From the NCBI GenBank assembly GCA_001787535.1, contig MFXP01000002.1:22564-86563 (forward strand): 64,000 nucleotides of DNA, given 5' to 3'. Of the stretch, positions 33,585 to 41,074 are shown piece after piece; positions within the stretch are counted from its first letter, which is position 1, and the number at the start of each line of letters is the position of its first letter. The stretch comes from Candidatus Peribacteria bacterium RIFCSPHIGHO2_01_FULL_51_35 (GTDB lineage Bacteria > Patescibacteriota > Gracilibacteria > Peribacterales > Peribacteraceae). The translations under genes were made by a program, and so were the position numbers. The notes under the pieces are model-generated. The model had not been told where the DNA came from, searched no databases, and saw only the letters and a program-made list of their open reading frames with translations.

Positions 33585-33795
33585 AAACGTTTTTGGAGTT
33601 TTTAATACGTTTCTCCAGTAGCTTGGCTTCAGCTATTGAATTACAGGGTATAAATTTTCGCAAAGTCCAATTGCCGATTCTTTTGGTTGTGTGGGTATGG
33701 CCATGTGCATGCTGTACTAGCCTACGTTCAAGATCCGTCGTACTCCCAACGTAGAACCTCGATCCCTGTAAAATATAAACACCAATTTTTTTCAT
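33556..33795 (-). CDS. Small GIY-YIG nuclease-domain protein directly downstream of tRNA-Arg
   Basis: 79 aa. GVYILQGSRFYVGSTTDLERRLVQH carries the GIY-YIG variant (GVY/YVG), catalytic Arg and His; the C-terminal EAKLLEKRIK holds the catalytic Glu region. Such UvrC-type single domains cut DNA or act in repair or homing. The ATG is 4 nt after the tRNA-Arg CCA end, so its mRNA must come from the tRNA precursor. The stop TAG lies in the loop of the palindrome of the tRNA-like fragment. Confidence 0.82.
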   Translation of the reverse strand: MKKIGVYILQGSRFYVGSTTDLERRLVQHAHGHTHTTKRIGNWTLRKFIPCNSIAEAKLLEKRIKNSKNVSRWLEQARV

Positions 33796-33799
33796 AAGA

Positions 33800-33875
33800 T
33801 GGTACCCCCGGCAGGAATTGAACCTGCGGCCAATAGGTTAGAAACCTACTGCTCTATCCACTGAGCTACGGGGGC
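33800..33875 (-). tRNA. tRNA-Arg (anticodon UCU)
   Basis: Acceptor GCCCCCG/CGGGGGT (a G1-U72 wobble), D arm GCTC/GAGC, anticodon arm GTAGG-TTTCTAA-CCTAT reading UCU, T arm GCAGG-TTCAATT-CCTGC and encoded CCA. It decodes AGA. Confidence 0.93.
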
Positions 33876-33930
33876 GTATTTAAATTATGTATGAAGAATG
33901 GCAAATTAGGAATGCCTCATCGAAGCAACA

Positions 33931-33981
33931 GCCAACCCCGCGTTAGGCGCGGGGCTGCTCTATCCACTGAGCTACGGGGGC
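33931..33981 (-). pseudogene. tRNA-like 5' fragment with palindromic anticodon arm
   Basis: The first 27 nt (GCCCCCGTAGCTCAGTGGAT, then AGAGCAG) are the same as the 5' half of tRNA-Arg. The anticodon arm is replaced by CCCCGCG-CCTAA-CGCGGGG, then TTGGC, after which homology stops. TGGTACGAT ends about 8 nt before its 5' end, so a promoter probably starts the whole tRNA-Arg/GIY-YIG transcript here. Confidence 0.7.
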
Positions 33982-34046
33982 ACGAAAGAATCGTACCAGA
34001 ACCGTGCGATCAGCAAATGTGTTTTGGCCTCTCTGCGGACTCTACC

Positions 34047-34229
34047 CTATGGAAGAACTGCGGGAACTCCACTCTCATTCTTAATAAAGAGCACCATAAA
34101 CGTCTTCTTCATCTTTCTGCGCTGAGCTTGCTCACCGCGACCGTTGGGATACGCGTACTTCCGACGACGGATGGAACGGAGCTTGCGACCGGGAATGGAG
34201 TAGATAGTGCAAGAGACGAGAGTGAGCAT
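34047..34229 (-). CDS. Possible 60-aa basic protein
   Basis: Chosen inside a 109-aa track ORF at the ATG at 34229 (MLTLVSCTIYSIPGRK). Residues 15-42 are strongly basic (KLRSIRRRKYAYPNGRG and QAQRRKMKK). Codon use is like that of real genes here (CGT/CGC, AAG, GGT). It follows the 39-aa ORF by 16 nt. No family recognised; a ribosome- or nucleic-acid-binding role is a guess. Confidence 0.4.
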   Translation of the reverse strand: MLTLVSCTIYSIPGRKLRSIRRRKYAYPNGRGEQAQRRKMKKTFMVLFIKNESGVPAVLP

Positions 34230-34245
34230 AAAAGGGAGAGAGAAA

Positions 34246-34365
34246 TCATTCTTGCTTCTGCGGTCGCAATGCCCTGTTGACCGCAATGGCAAGCGCCATG
34301 GAATTGACGAAGATGAGCAGCGGAAGGAGGTAATAAAAGACGGGGGTGAAGGTGTGAAGCAGCAT
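34246..34365 (-). CDS. Possible 39-aa membrane peptide
   Basis: Too short for the track. MLLHTFTPVFYYLLPLLIFVN begins a single hydrophobic helix, followed by a basic tail (NRALRPQKQE). It precedes the 60-aa ORF on the same strand. TATACA (34446-34441) is a possible promoter. Could be chance. Confidence 0.3.
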   Translation of the reverse strand: MLLHTFTPVFYYLLPLLIFVNSMALAIAVNRALRPQKQE

Positions 34366-34429
34366 GGCGGAGACATTTGCAGAGAGAACGATTCCTGACC
34401 AGGGAAAATCTCAAGATTTTAGATCACAG

Positions 34430-34690
34430 TATTTGCCGGTTGTATAGTCCCGCGATGCTTTCTTTTTCTCAAAATATATGAGATGCGAAAATAATTTTCC
34501 GTGCATAGATGAAAAACAGAAAAATTATAATCGGAATATTTCCATATTATTTTTTAAAAAAAGAAATTTTTGGTAAATTTTTTTGCTGAAATTCTTTTTT
34601 TGTTAAATGCGAAGATGACATATATTTTCTTTTACGCCGCAAAAAATATTTTCCGAATTTTCATTTCATTGTACAATTACTTCCAATCTT
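34430..34690. other. Very AT-rich intergenic region
   Basis: About 260 nt with long A and T runs (for example TTTTTTTAAAAAAAG-type tracts), far below the window's GC level. No coding frame. It carries possible promoters at both ends: TATACA on the minus strand and TGTACAAT (34672-34677) on the plus strand. Confidence 0.6.
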
Positions 34691-34705
34691 TCCCCCTTCC
34701 TTCTC

Positions 34706-34774
34706 ATGGCAAAGAAAGCAAAGAAGAGGAAGAAGACAAAGGCAAAAAGGAAATCGAAGAAGAAGCGCCTTTAG
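34706..34774 (+). CDS. 22-aa Lys/Arg-rich protein
   Basis: Too short for the track. MAKKAKKRKKTKAKRKSKKK plus RL: 16 of 22 residues are Lys or Arg. TACAAT (34672-34677) lies upstream and an intrinsic terminator begins 13 nt after the stop, so it is a complete one-gene unit. It resembles the basic tails of histone-like or ribosomal peptides; a nucleic-acid-binding role is inferred from charge alone. Confidence 0.6.
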   Translation: MAKKAKKRKKTKAKRKSKKKRL

Positions 34775-34786
34775 TCTCGACTTCTG

Positions 34787-34817
34787 AAAAAAGCGTCACA
34801 GAGTGTGGCGCTTTTTT
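34787..34817. terminator. Bidirectional intrinsic terminator
   Basis: AAAAAAGCGTCAC-AGA-GTGTGGCGCTTTTTT: a GC stem flanked by A and T runs. It lies between the 22-aa gene (+) and the stop of the Cys-rich gene (-) and serves both. Confidence 0.75.
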
Positions 34818-34833
34818 ATTTCAATAAAATCAT

Positions 34834-36321
34834 TTACCGAAGTGCCATCCATCGCACTCCGACCGTTATTCCTGCAATGGTGCCAAGAACGCTGCTGATG
34901 ATAAGTACAAGAATAATCACCGTGTTGTCGCCCTTCGCGCCATCGTCGAGCGCAATCATCTTACACAACGTGCTGCAGGTGCCGGTTTCATTCTTATTCT
35001 CTTGTCCAAGGTCGCAGTCTTCTCCTTCTTGCAAGAATCCGTCTCCGCACACGGGGAGTTCACAGATGACGGTGCAGTTGTCCGTAGAAAGATCATTGCC
35101 ATCGTCACATTCCTCCTCGTTGTCGAGAATGGCATCGCCGCAACGGGGGGATGCGCAGGTCGTGCGACAGCGGCCGGGTTCGATATCTGAGTTTTCAGAC
35201 CCTTGATCGCATTCTTCTCCGACATCGATGATTCCATTGCCACACGTCGCGGCCTCCACACCGCATACGGACGAGCAGCCGTCTCCATCGATGGGATTTC
35301 CGTCGTCGCATTGCTCGTTTTCATCGATAATCGCATTGCCGCACGGCGATGCGGGGTTCGAAGCGGAACCCGACGGATCCCCGAACGCGCAGGTTGCATT
35401 GCAACCCTCTTCACCATCGCACTGTTCGCCGGTATCGATGACCCCATCGCCGCAAACGGCGGGCGAACAAGTCAAACGACAGGCGCCCGATTCGATGTTG
35501 GAATTTTTCTCTCCGTCATCGCATGATTCCCCGAAGAGCCCATCCACGATGCCATCGCCGCACACGGGAAAGGAGCATGATGTGCGACACACATTGGGCG
35601 TGGCATCGGAATTGCCCTTTCCGCTGTCGCACTCTTCGCCTTGATCCACCTTTTCATTGCCGCAGAGTGATTGGTCCACCGCGCCTTGGGTTCCGATTTT
35701 TGTTGCGCCGGAGAGAATGCTTTGTGAGGAAACAAATGATCCTATGGAGGAAGCAGCCTTTGCTTTGATTTTTTTGAGCAATTCTTCCGATACGGGAACA
35801 ACCTCCGCGGAGCACCGATCTTGAAATTTCCATTGGCAGCCCCCCGAACACGTCGTCACCAATGCTCCCGTACTGGATTTCGTTTCCTTGCACTCGGGCG
35901 GCAAGCAATACGTTCCGCATGACGGCCTCGCAAATTCTTTCACGGTTTTCGTTGCGCCCGTCACGGGATCAATCGCTTGCACATCGATTTTGGTCGGCTC
36001 GCATTCTTCCTTCAATTCCGTCGCAATTTCTCCGTCGCCGCACACGCGAAGTTTGCATTCGTTGGAGCATTTTCCCACCCCGTTGATCTCCTTGCCGTCG
36101 TCGCATTCCTCCCCTGCATCAACGTTTCTGTTGCCGCACACGGCGGCAGGCTTGGCAGAACTCTGCGCCGAAGAGGAAGAGGAACCTGCGCCATAGGCAA
36201 TCTGCCCGATGCCGCCTGTTGGCAGCACACGAAAAACACCGTCCACCTGCGCAAGGAACATGGCAAGAAACAAGCCGAGAGAGCCGAAAAGGATGATGCG
36301 TGATAGGGGTTTTTGTTTCAT
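34834..36321 (-). CDS. Secreted Cys-rich repeat protein (DUF4215-type) with C-terminal membrane anchor
   Basis: 495 aa. Signal peptide (about residues 8-28), a Ser/Ala linker, then about eight cysteine-rich repeats of the form CGDGxxDxGExCDDGxxNSD...C...C, for example CGNAIIDENEQCDDGNPIDG. A C-terminal helix (NTVIILVLIISSVLGTIAGI) is followed by R/W residues. The family repeat occurs in myxobacterial and CPR surface proteins, probably disulfide-bonded. TGATATTAT ends 9 nt before the ATG. Confidence 0.85.
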   Translation of the reverse strand: MKQKPLSRIILFGSLGLFLAMFLAQVDGVFRVLPTGGIGQIAYGAGSSSSSAQSSAKPAAVCGNRNVDAGEECDDGKEINGVGKCSNECKLRVCGDGEIATELKEECEPTKIDVQAIDPVTGATKTVKEFARPSCGTYCLPPECKETKSSTGALVTTCSGGCQWKFQDRCSAEVVPVSEELLKKIKAKAASSIGSFVSSQSILSGATKIGTQGAVDQSLCGNEKVDQGEECDSGKGNSDATPNVCRTSCSFPVCGDGIVDGLFGESCDDGEKNSNIESGACRLTCSPAVCGDGVIDTGEQCDGEEGCNATCAFGDPSGSASNPASPCGNAIIDENEQCDDGNPIDGDGCSSVCGVEAATCGNGIIDVGEECDQGSENSDIEPGRCRTTCASPRCGDAILDNEEECDDGNDLSTDNCTVICELPVCGDGFLQEGEDCDLGQENKNETGTCSTLCKMIALDDGAKGDNTVIILVLIISSVLGTIAGITVGVRWMALR

Positions 36322-36552
36322 TTTCTCTCTATAATATCATGTTTTTTGACCTGTGTCTCTCTGCAACTATTTGTAAAAACAGGGTAAAAATGACATAATA
36401 TACGTGGTTTTTCCGTATCTATGAAGTGGCAGTAAAAGGCAGATTGTCACGAATACGCATTACTTCCTCCTCTCGTGCGCCGTAGCGATATCGCAGCTTC
36501 GGATGCAACGTATTTATCTCTCGATCAGGCGATATTCTTATCGCGAAGGCGT

Positions 36553-37968
36553 ATGAGACTCACAAAAATCATCTGCACGCTTGGCCCCTCCTCCCATTCT
36601 GACGAAGGGATTGATGCGTTGGCGCGTGCGGGCATGAACATTGCTCGCATCAACTTTTCCCACGGCGACCGCAAACAGCATCTGCAAGTGATGGAACGTA
36701 TTCGCGCATGGAATGAAAAACACGGTCGCGGTCTGGGCATATGCATCGGAACGATTTTGGATACGAAAGGAGCCGAAATTCGCACGGGCGACACCGATCA
36801 CCCCATCGAGATTCTCAAAGGCGAGGAAGTGATCTTTTCCCCGGAAACGAACGAACGTTCGGCCAAGAAAACCATTTTCGTCAATTACTCGGGGTTTGCC
36901 AATGATGTGCGGGAAACCGATCGCATTTTGATCGATAACGGAGAAATTGCTTTTGACATCGTGCGCACGGAAAAGAACGGTGACGTCGTCGCCAAAGCGC
37001 GTGGCGCGGGGAAGATCGGATCCCGCAGGCACATCAATTTGCCCGGCGCCGATGTCGATTTGCCTTCCATCACCGAGCAAGATTGGAAGGACATTGAATT
37101 TGGCATAGAAGAAAACATGGACTTTGTCGCTCTCTCTTTCATACGCAATCGTGATGACGTCGAAATTGTGCGGGAATTCATCAAAAAGAAAAAGGGGTCT
37201 ATGGAAATCATCGCAAAGATAGAAACGGAGCAAGCGGTGGAGAACATCGCGGAGATCGTTCATGCGGCGGACGCCATCATGGTGGCACGAGGCGACTTGG
37301 GTGCGGAGCTCCCCTTTGAGCGCTTGCCTGTCATCCAAGATGAGATCGTTGCACGCTGCAGGGAAGTCGGCAGGCCCGTCATCATTGCGACGCACATGTT
37401 GGAGAGCATGATCGCGCAGCCAATCCCCACGCGTGCGGAAGTAACCGACATTGCGCACGCAGCCATGACGCAAACAGATGCCACGATGCTTTCGGGTGAA
37501 ACCGCCGCAGGCAAGCATCCTCTGCTTGCACTGGAAGCCATGGACAAGGTGCTGAGGGCCACCGAGGAGCATTTGGCGGTGTTCCGTATCAATCAACCCG
37601 AACCCGTGCAATCGGAGCGTCAGGCCCGCGCCGAAGCCGCGTTCACTTTGGCGGAGTCCACAAATGCAAAAGCTCTCCTTACGTTTACGCGCACCGGACA
37701 AACCGCGCGCGACTTGGCGAAATTTCGACCGCGCATTCCCGTTCTCGCATTCACCGATGATGAAGCAACGCAGCGAAAACTATCTCTGTCGTACGCCGTT
37801 GCCCCCTTCGTAATGAAACTCGACAAAGATCCGGAGAAGACCGTTCTGCAAGCACTGGCTCACGTTAAAGAGGCGGGGCTCTTACACACGGGCGACCGGG
37901 TCGTGATTGTGTCCGATGCACAGGCGCATGAACAGCTTATAAACACGGTACAATTACGGGTAGTCTAA
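36553..37968 (+). CDS. pyk: Pyruvate kinase
   Basis: 471 aa from the ATG at 36553, which gives the standard N-terminus MRLTKIICTLGPSS. Blocks: MNIARINFSHGD, LDTKGAEIRTG, KIETEQAVENI, the MVARGDLGAELP signature, and the allosteric C-domain. It makes pyruvate and ATP from PEP. The track start at 36475 (GTG) would add 26 unusual residues. TATTCT (36533) lies 14 nt before the ATG, and CATAAT-type elements lie further up, so a leader is possible here, unlike many genes of the window. Confidence 0.95.
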   Translation: MRLTKIICTLGPSSHSDEGIDALARAGMNIARINFSHGDRKQHLQVMERIRAWNEKHGRGLGICIGTILDTKGAEIRTGDTDHPIEILKGEEVIFSPETNERSAKKTIFVNYSGFANDVRETDRILIDNGEIAFDIVRTEKNGDVVAKARGAGKIGSRRHINLPGADVDLPSITEQDWKDIEFGIEENMDFVALSFIRNRDDVEIVREFIKKKKGSMEIIAKIETEQAVENIAEIVHAADAIMVARGDLGAELPFERLPVIQDEIVARCREVGRPVIIATHMLESMIAQPIPTRAEVTDIAHAAMTQTDATMLSGETAAGKHPLLALEAMDKVLRATEEHLAVFRINQPEPVQSERQARAEAAFTLAESTNAKALLTFTRTGQTARDLAKFRPRIPVLAFTDDEATQRKLSLSYAVAPFVMKLDKDPEKTVLQALAHVKEAGLLHTGDRVVIVSDAQAHEQLINTVQLRVV

Positions 37969-37970
37969 AG

Positions 37971-38060
37971 AAGACGTAAAACGCAAGACGTAAGACATAA
38001 GACTCAAGACTACAAAATTGAACCTACATCGTAAGTCTTATGTCTTATGTCTTACGTCTA
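37971..38060. repeat. Hairpin built of 7-nt units (AAGACGT) between pyk and ftsL-like
   Basis: Left arm AAGACGT-AAAACGC-AAGACGT-AAGACAT-AAGACTC-AAGACTA, a 20-nt loop, right arm AAGTCTT-ATGTCTT-ATGTCTT-ACGTCTA. It lies between convergent genes and overlaps the ftsL-like stop by 3 nt. Confidence 0.8.
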
Positions 38061-38432
38061 TTTCGTAAGTGCTACAGCAGATTCATCATGCGTGAACTTG
38101 GGATTTCGCACGGGCACCATCACTTGAATCAATTTGTCTTCCTGGAGACTCACCATGGATTGCGATTCGGCAATGTGCATGTTCAACACTTCTTGCTCCA
38201 AAAGTAAAAGGGACCGCTCTCGCTCCAGTGAACGCAGCCGATACCCTTTCGTCGCATTGGCGTTTTCATGGAACAGGATCAGCAATGCCAAGAACAGAAT
38301 GAGCGATCCGATGCACACCATCAAAAGCACGGTGCTTTGATTCACCAGTCTGCCCAGCGACAGCCGGTGCGGAATATCCGATGATGGGAAGAAGGATTCG
38401 AGCAAGAACGAAAGGGAGTGTAACAGAAGCAA
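38058..38432 (-). CDS. FtsL-like septum protein
   Basis: 124 aa from TTG 38432. A cytoplasmic N-terminus, one membrane helix (about 35-55, STVLLMVCIGSLILFLALLILF) and a coiled-coil segment (RSLERERSLLLLEQEVLNMHI). Size, topology and position directly after rsmH match FtsL, which bridges FtsB and FtsQ/FtsI in the divisome. Sequence identity is low in this family, so the call rests on context. Confidence 0.65.
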   Translation of the reverse strand: MLLLHSLSFLLESFFPSSDIPHRLSLGRLVNQSTVLLMVCIGSLILFLALLILFHENANATKGYRLRSLERERSLLLLEQEVLNMHIAESQSMVSLQEDKLIQVMVPVRNPKFTHDESAVALTK

Positions 38433-38435
38433 ATT

Positions 38436-39356
38436 TCAAATGCGACGAATGGCGCGGAAAACGGCGCTGCGGGAACGAGGATTTGCCCGTACTTCCTCAT
38501 CCGAAGGCTTGACGGGTTTTTTCGTGAGAATCTCGAACGGAGCGGCTTTCGTGATTCCTCCGCGAACGGGATCGCGATCGGGCTCGGCACGCTGCTTGAA
38601 CGCCTGTTTTACCATGCGGTCTTCGAGTGAGTGGTAACTGATGACGCCGAATCTTCCGCCGGTCTTGAGCAAAAGAGGAGCGACTATCAGAAGATGTTCC
38701 AGTGCCCCCAGTTCACCATTGATGTGAATGCGAAGCGCTTGGAACACTTGCGGCAGTATTTTTGGAGCCCGATATCCTGCTGCAATCTCGATGCATTTCT
38801 TGAGATCGAACGTCGTCCGAATCCCATCGTTGATCGATCGGTCATGCAGCCTCTTCGCAAGACGTCTGCTCTCTCTCAACTCGCCGTATCGAAAAAGAAC
38901 ATCGGCAATGTCATCTTCAGCGGCATCATGAAGAAAATCGGCAGCGGTTGCGCCTTTCGTTTGATCAAAGCGCAGATCCAAGGGGCCGTCGAAGCGAAAG
39001 GAGAATCCCCTCTCGGGACGATCAATGTGCGGGGAACTCAGTCCCAAATCCGCAAAAATGATGTCGAACGGTGGAAAGGAATCCTCACGAAGGGATCGGA
39101 AGTTTTCGTGTCGCAGATCGATCTGTTTTTCGTAGGCTTTCAGACGATCTTTTGCGATGGAAAGATTATCGCTGTCCGTATCCAAACCGCAGAGGAACCC
39201 CGTTGCACCGACAGCCTTGAGAAAAGCTTCCGCATGCGATCCCAGACCCAACGTGACATCCAGCACTCGCTCACCGGGTAGAGGTTTGAGGACAGATAGG
39301 ACCGGGGAATGGCCGTCGTCGCTGTGAAGGACCGGAATATGCGTAGGACGTTTCAT
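38436..39356 (-). CDS. rsmH: 16S rRNA m4C1402 methyltransferase RsmH
   Basis: 306 aa from the ATG at 39356; TACAAT (39368-39363) ends 6 nt upstream. N-terminal HIPVLHSD, SAM site DVTLGLGSHAEAFL (Ser replaces the usual second Gly of GxGGH), DLGLSSPHIDRPERGFSF, and C-terminal ISYHSLEDRMVKQAF and NPRSRSAVFRAIRR. It methylates N4 of C1402 in the ribosomal P site. It is the head of a small dcw-type cluster with ftsL only. Confidence 0.95.
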   Translation of the reverse strand: MKRPTHIPVLHSDDGHSPVLSVLKPLPGERVLDVTLGLGSHAEAFLKAVGATGFLCGLDTDSDNLSIAKDRLKAYEKQIDLRHENFRSLREDSFPPFDIIFADLGLSSPHIDRPERGFSFRFDGPLDLRFDQTKGATAADFLHDAAEDDIADVLFRYGELRESRRLAKRLHDRSINDGIRTTFDLKKCIEIAAGYRAPKILPQVFQALRIHINGELGALEHLLIVAPLLLKTGGRFGVISYHSLEDRMVKQAFKQRAEPDRDPVRGGITKAAPFEILTKKPVKPSDEEVRANPRSRSAVFRAIRRI

Positions 39357-39505
39357 CGATGAATTGTAAGCAGATCCCCTCATCTGGCAATGAATTGGGC
39401 TTGTTGGAACCAATGCTCATTTCACTGTATACATAAGTTGATCAAAATAAACGCCAATTGGCACGGAAGGACTGCTTTTAGGCTCATTTAAGCCATTCCA
39501 GACCA

Positions 39506-39533
39506 TTGACAATTATTACTATTAACATACAAT
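39506..39533 (+). promoter_or_regulatory. Near-consensus promoter of the L,D-transpeptidase gene
   Basis: TTGACA (39506-39511), 16-nt AT-rich spacer, TACAAT (39528-39533). It ends 8 nt before TTG 39542, the only start that gives a full signal peptide. Confidence 0.75.
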
Positions 39534-39541
39534 AGCACACT

Positions 39542-40108
39542 TTGGTACTCCTCTCTTCCGCCGTTTTCAGCTTGGTACTGGGCATGGCCAATCCACTGAC
39601 ACTTGTCACGTCTGTTCCCGTGCAGACGTGGGCGCCGGAAGTAGGCGACTCCTTCTTTGTCGATACGAAGGCAAACATGGGATATTTGGTACATACGGAC
39701 GGTGTGTATACGGAATTCCCGGTCGTCACCGGCAAGAAAGCGTTTGTCCATTACATTGGCAGAGGGTATCGGGCAGAAACCCCCAGCAGGAACTGGGTTG
39801 CAAAGTCATTGCACTTTAAGGGAGATCGCATGACGTTTGGTGCTGCAAACCCGAAAGAATACAAAGACATCGACGGGGCTTTCCTTCGCTTGTACGTCGA
39901 CGGAGTGGAAAACAGTCCGTACGGCATTCATCCGACCAGAAACAGTGCTCGCATGTTTGCGGAGACTGACCGTTACGAAAGCATGGGTTGCGTCATCGTC
40001 AGCGATGCCATGATGCGCGTGATCTTACAAACCTGGCGCTTGAACGGTGAACAGCTTACCGTAGTCACCAGGCACGGATTTGAATCAAAAGAAATAGCGA
40101 AACTTTAG
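39542..40108 (+). CDS. L,D-transpeptidase (YkuD family)
   Basis: 188 aa from TTG 39542. A signal peptide (VLLSSAVFSLVLGMANPLTLV) is followed by a YkuD domain (about 35-180). The catalytic block is split as YGIHPTRNS (His) and YESMGCVIVSD (SxGC, nucleophile Cys); the usual final Arg of SHGCxR is replaced by Ile-Val. The family forms 3-3 peptidoglycan crosslinks or attaches proteins to the wall. Single gene with its own strong promoter. Confidence 0.8.
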   Translation: MVLLSSAVFSLVLGMANPLTLVTSVPVQTWAPEVGDSFFVDTKANMGYLVHTDGVYTEFPVVTGKKAFVHYIGRGYRAETPSRNWVAKSLHFKGDRMTFGAANPKEYKDIDGAFLRLYVDGVENSPYGIHPTRNSARMFAETDRYESMGCVIVSDAMMRVILQTWRLNGEQLTVVTRHGFESKEIAKL

Positions 40109-40122
40109 ACAAAGCTGGCGGA

Positions 40123-40147
40123 GCCACGCACTTCGCGAAGCGCGTGG
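40123..40147. repeat. Hairpin overlapping the tRNA-Ser 3' end
   Basis: GCCACGC-ACTTCGCGAAGC-GCGTGGC; the inner CTTCGCGAAG is itself palindromic. It covers the CCA end of tRNA-Ser and may affect processing or end transcription. Confidence 0.55.
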
Positions 40148-40235
40148 CGGAGAGGGAGGGATTCGAACCCTCGATACGATTTTACCCGTATACCACATTA
40201 GCAGTGTGGTGCTTTCGGCCACTCAGCCACCTCTC
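40144..40235 (-). tRNA. tRNA-Ser (anticodon GCU)
   Basis: Acceptor GGAGAGG/CCTCTCC, discriminator G, encoded CCA. Anticodon arm CCACA-CTGCTAA-TGTGG reads GCU. A long variable arm (ATACGGGTAAAATCGTAT) fits class II serine tRNA. Confidence 0.95.
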
Positions 40236-40280
40236 CACGAGGCCGCAACAGTATACGGAACATCCGCTGTCCAATGCTAG

Positions 40281-41033
40281 TCAAGAGGCTGATTCCTTTT
40301 TCACCGCCGCCCTCCGATACGCACACCATTCGCAATCGGGATTCGCAGGAGGCGGCAGATCGCGCACAAGGCAGAGTTTCATCTCCGACAGCGCCTCCGG
40401 AATCCAGTCTGCGTTGCCAGTATACGCTATGAGTTGGACGGAGAACTCCAAAGTTTTATCGAATGCTTCTTTGTCTTTGTCTGCATTCACATACACAAAA
40501 TATCCCGTGTCCGAGACGTGGAATCCATTCTGACGATAGAGCCATTGATAGACCTCCATCTGTCTTTTGTATTTGCTTCCAAAGTGACCATCCAGTGTGA
40601 TGTCCGCTGCAGTGCTTGTTGCTTTGTAATCAACCACAATCAATTCTTTCCGATCATCGATCCACACATCATCCACAGCACCTGTGATGATGAAATTTGA
40701 TTCGTCATGGAGGAATTGGATCCCTTTGAAGTTATCACGCCATGTTGCAAGGTCAGGGTGTGCGAAAGGAACGGCATGGACACCATAGGTATGCATGAGT
40801 GGGTGCGCTTCACTCTTTTTCCGATGCACATCGAATTCTTTTTTCAGAAGTGCATCGACTGCGATGTTGAGCGTAAAGGCGGGGCCGGATGGCCTGCCGA
40901 TACCGCAGCGCCTATCCAAATAGAAACAGCGTGAACACTCGAGAAACAATTCGATCTTGCTGCGGCTGATCTTGAATGGTTCTTTTACATGAGGATCAAA
41001 AATATTGCGCGTTCGTGTGCCAGTGGCAGCCAT
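40281..41033 (-). CDS. PD-(D/E)XK nuclease with Fe-S-type cysteines (RecB/Cas4-like)
   Basis: 250 aa. The N-terminal helix SRSKIELFLECSRCFYLDRRCG supplies Cys. The nuclease core has GAVDDVWIDD and ELIVVDYKAT (D...DxK), then YKRQMEVYQWLYR (motif QMxxY). The C-terminal CEWCAYR completes a four-Cys Fe-S cluster as in Cas4/AddB. It is a single domain, so it is not AddB itself. No CRISPR array or cas genes are nearby; a DNA-end processing role is likely. TATCAT (41045-41040) ends 6 nt before the ATG. Confidence 0.82.
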   Translation of the reverse strand: MAATGTRTRNIFDPHVKEPFKISRSKIELFLECSRCFYLDRRCGIGRPSGPAFTLNIAVDALLKKEFDVHRKKSEAHPLMHTYGVHAVPFAHPDLATWRDNFKGIQFLHDESNFIITGAVDDVWIDDRKELIVVDYKATSTAADITLDGHFGSKYKRQMEVYQWLYRQNGFHVSDTGYFVYVNADKDKEAFDKTLEFSVQLIAYTGNADWIPEALSEMKLCLVRDLPPPANPDCEWCAYRRAAVKKESAS

Positions 41034-41074
41034 GATCCCATGATAGCTTGAATTCGCACGAGCGTCCTCTAGAC

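Noticed and set aside
33515-33981. tRNA-like fragments read as suppressor tRNAs (loops can be read as CUA and UUA)
   Set aside because: Arms are too long, the acceptor stems are incomplete, and genes here use normal stops.
40281-41033. CRISPR-Cas locus from the Cas4-like nuclease
   Set aside because: No direct-repeat array with spacers and no other cas genes in the window.
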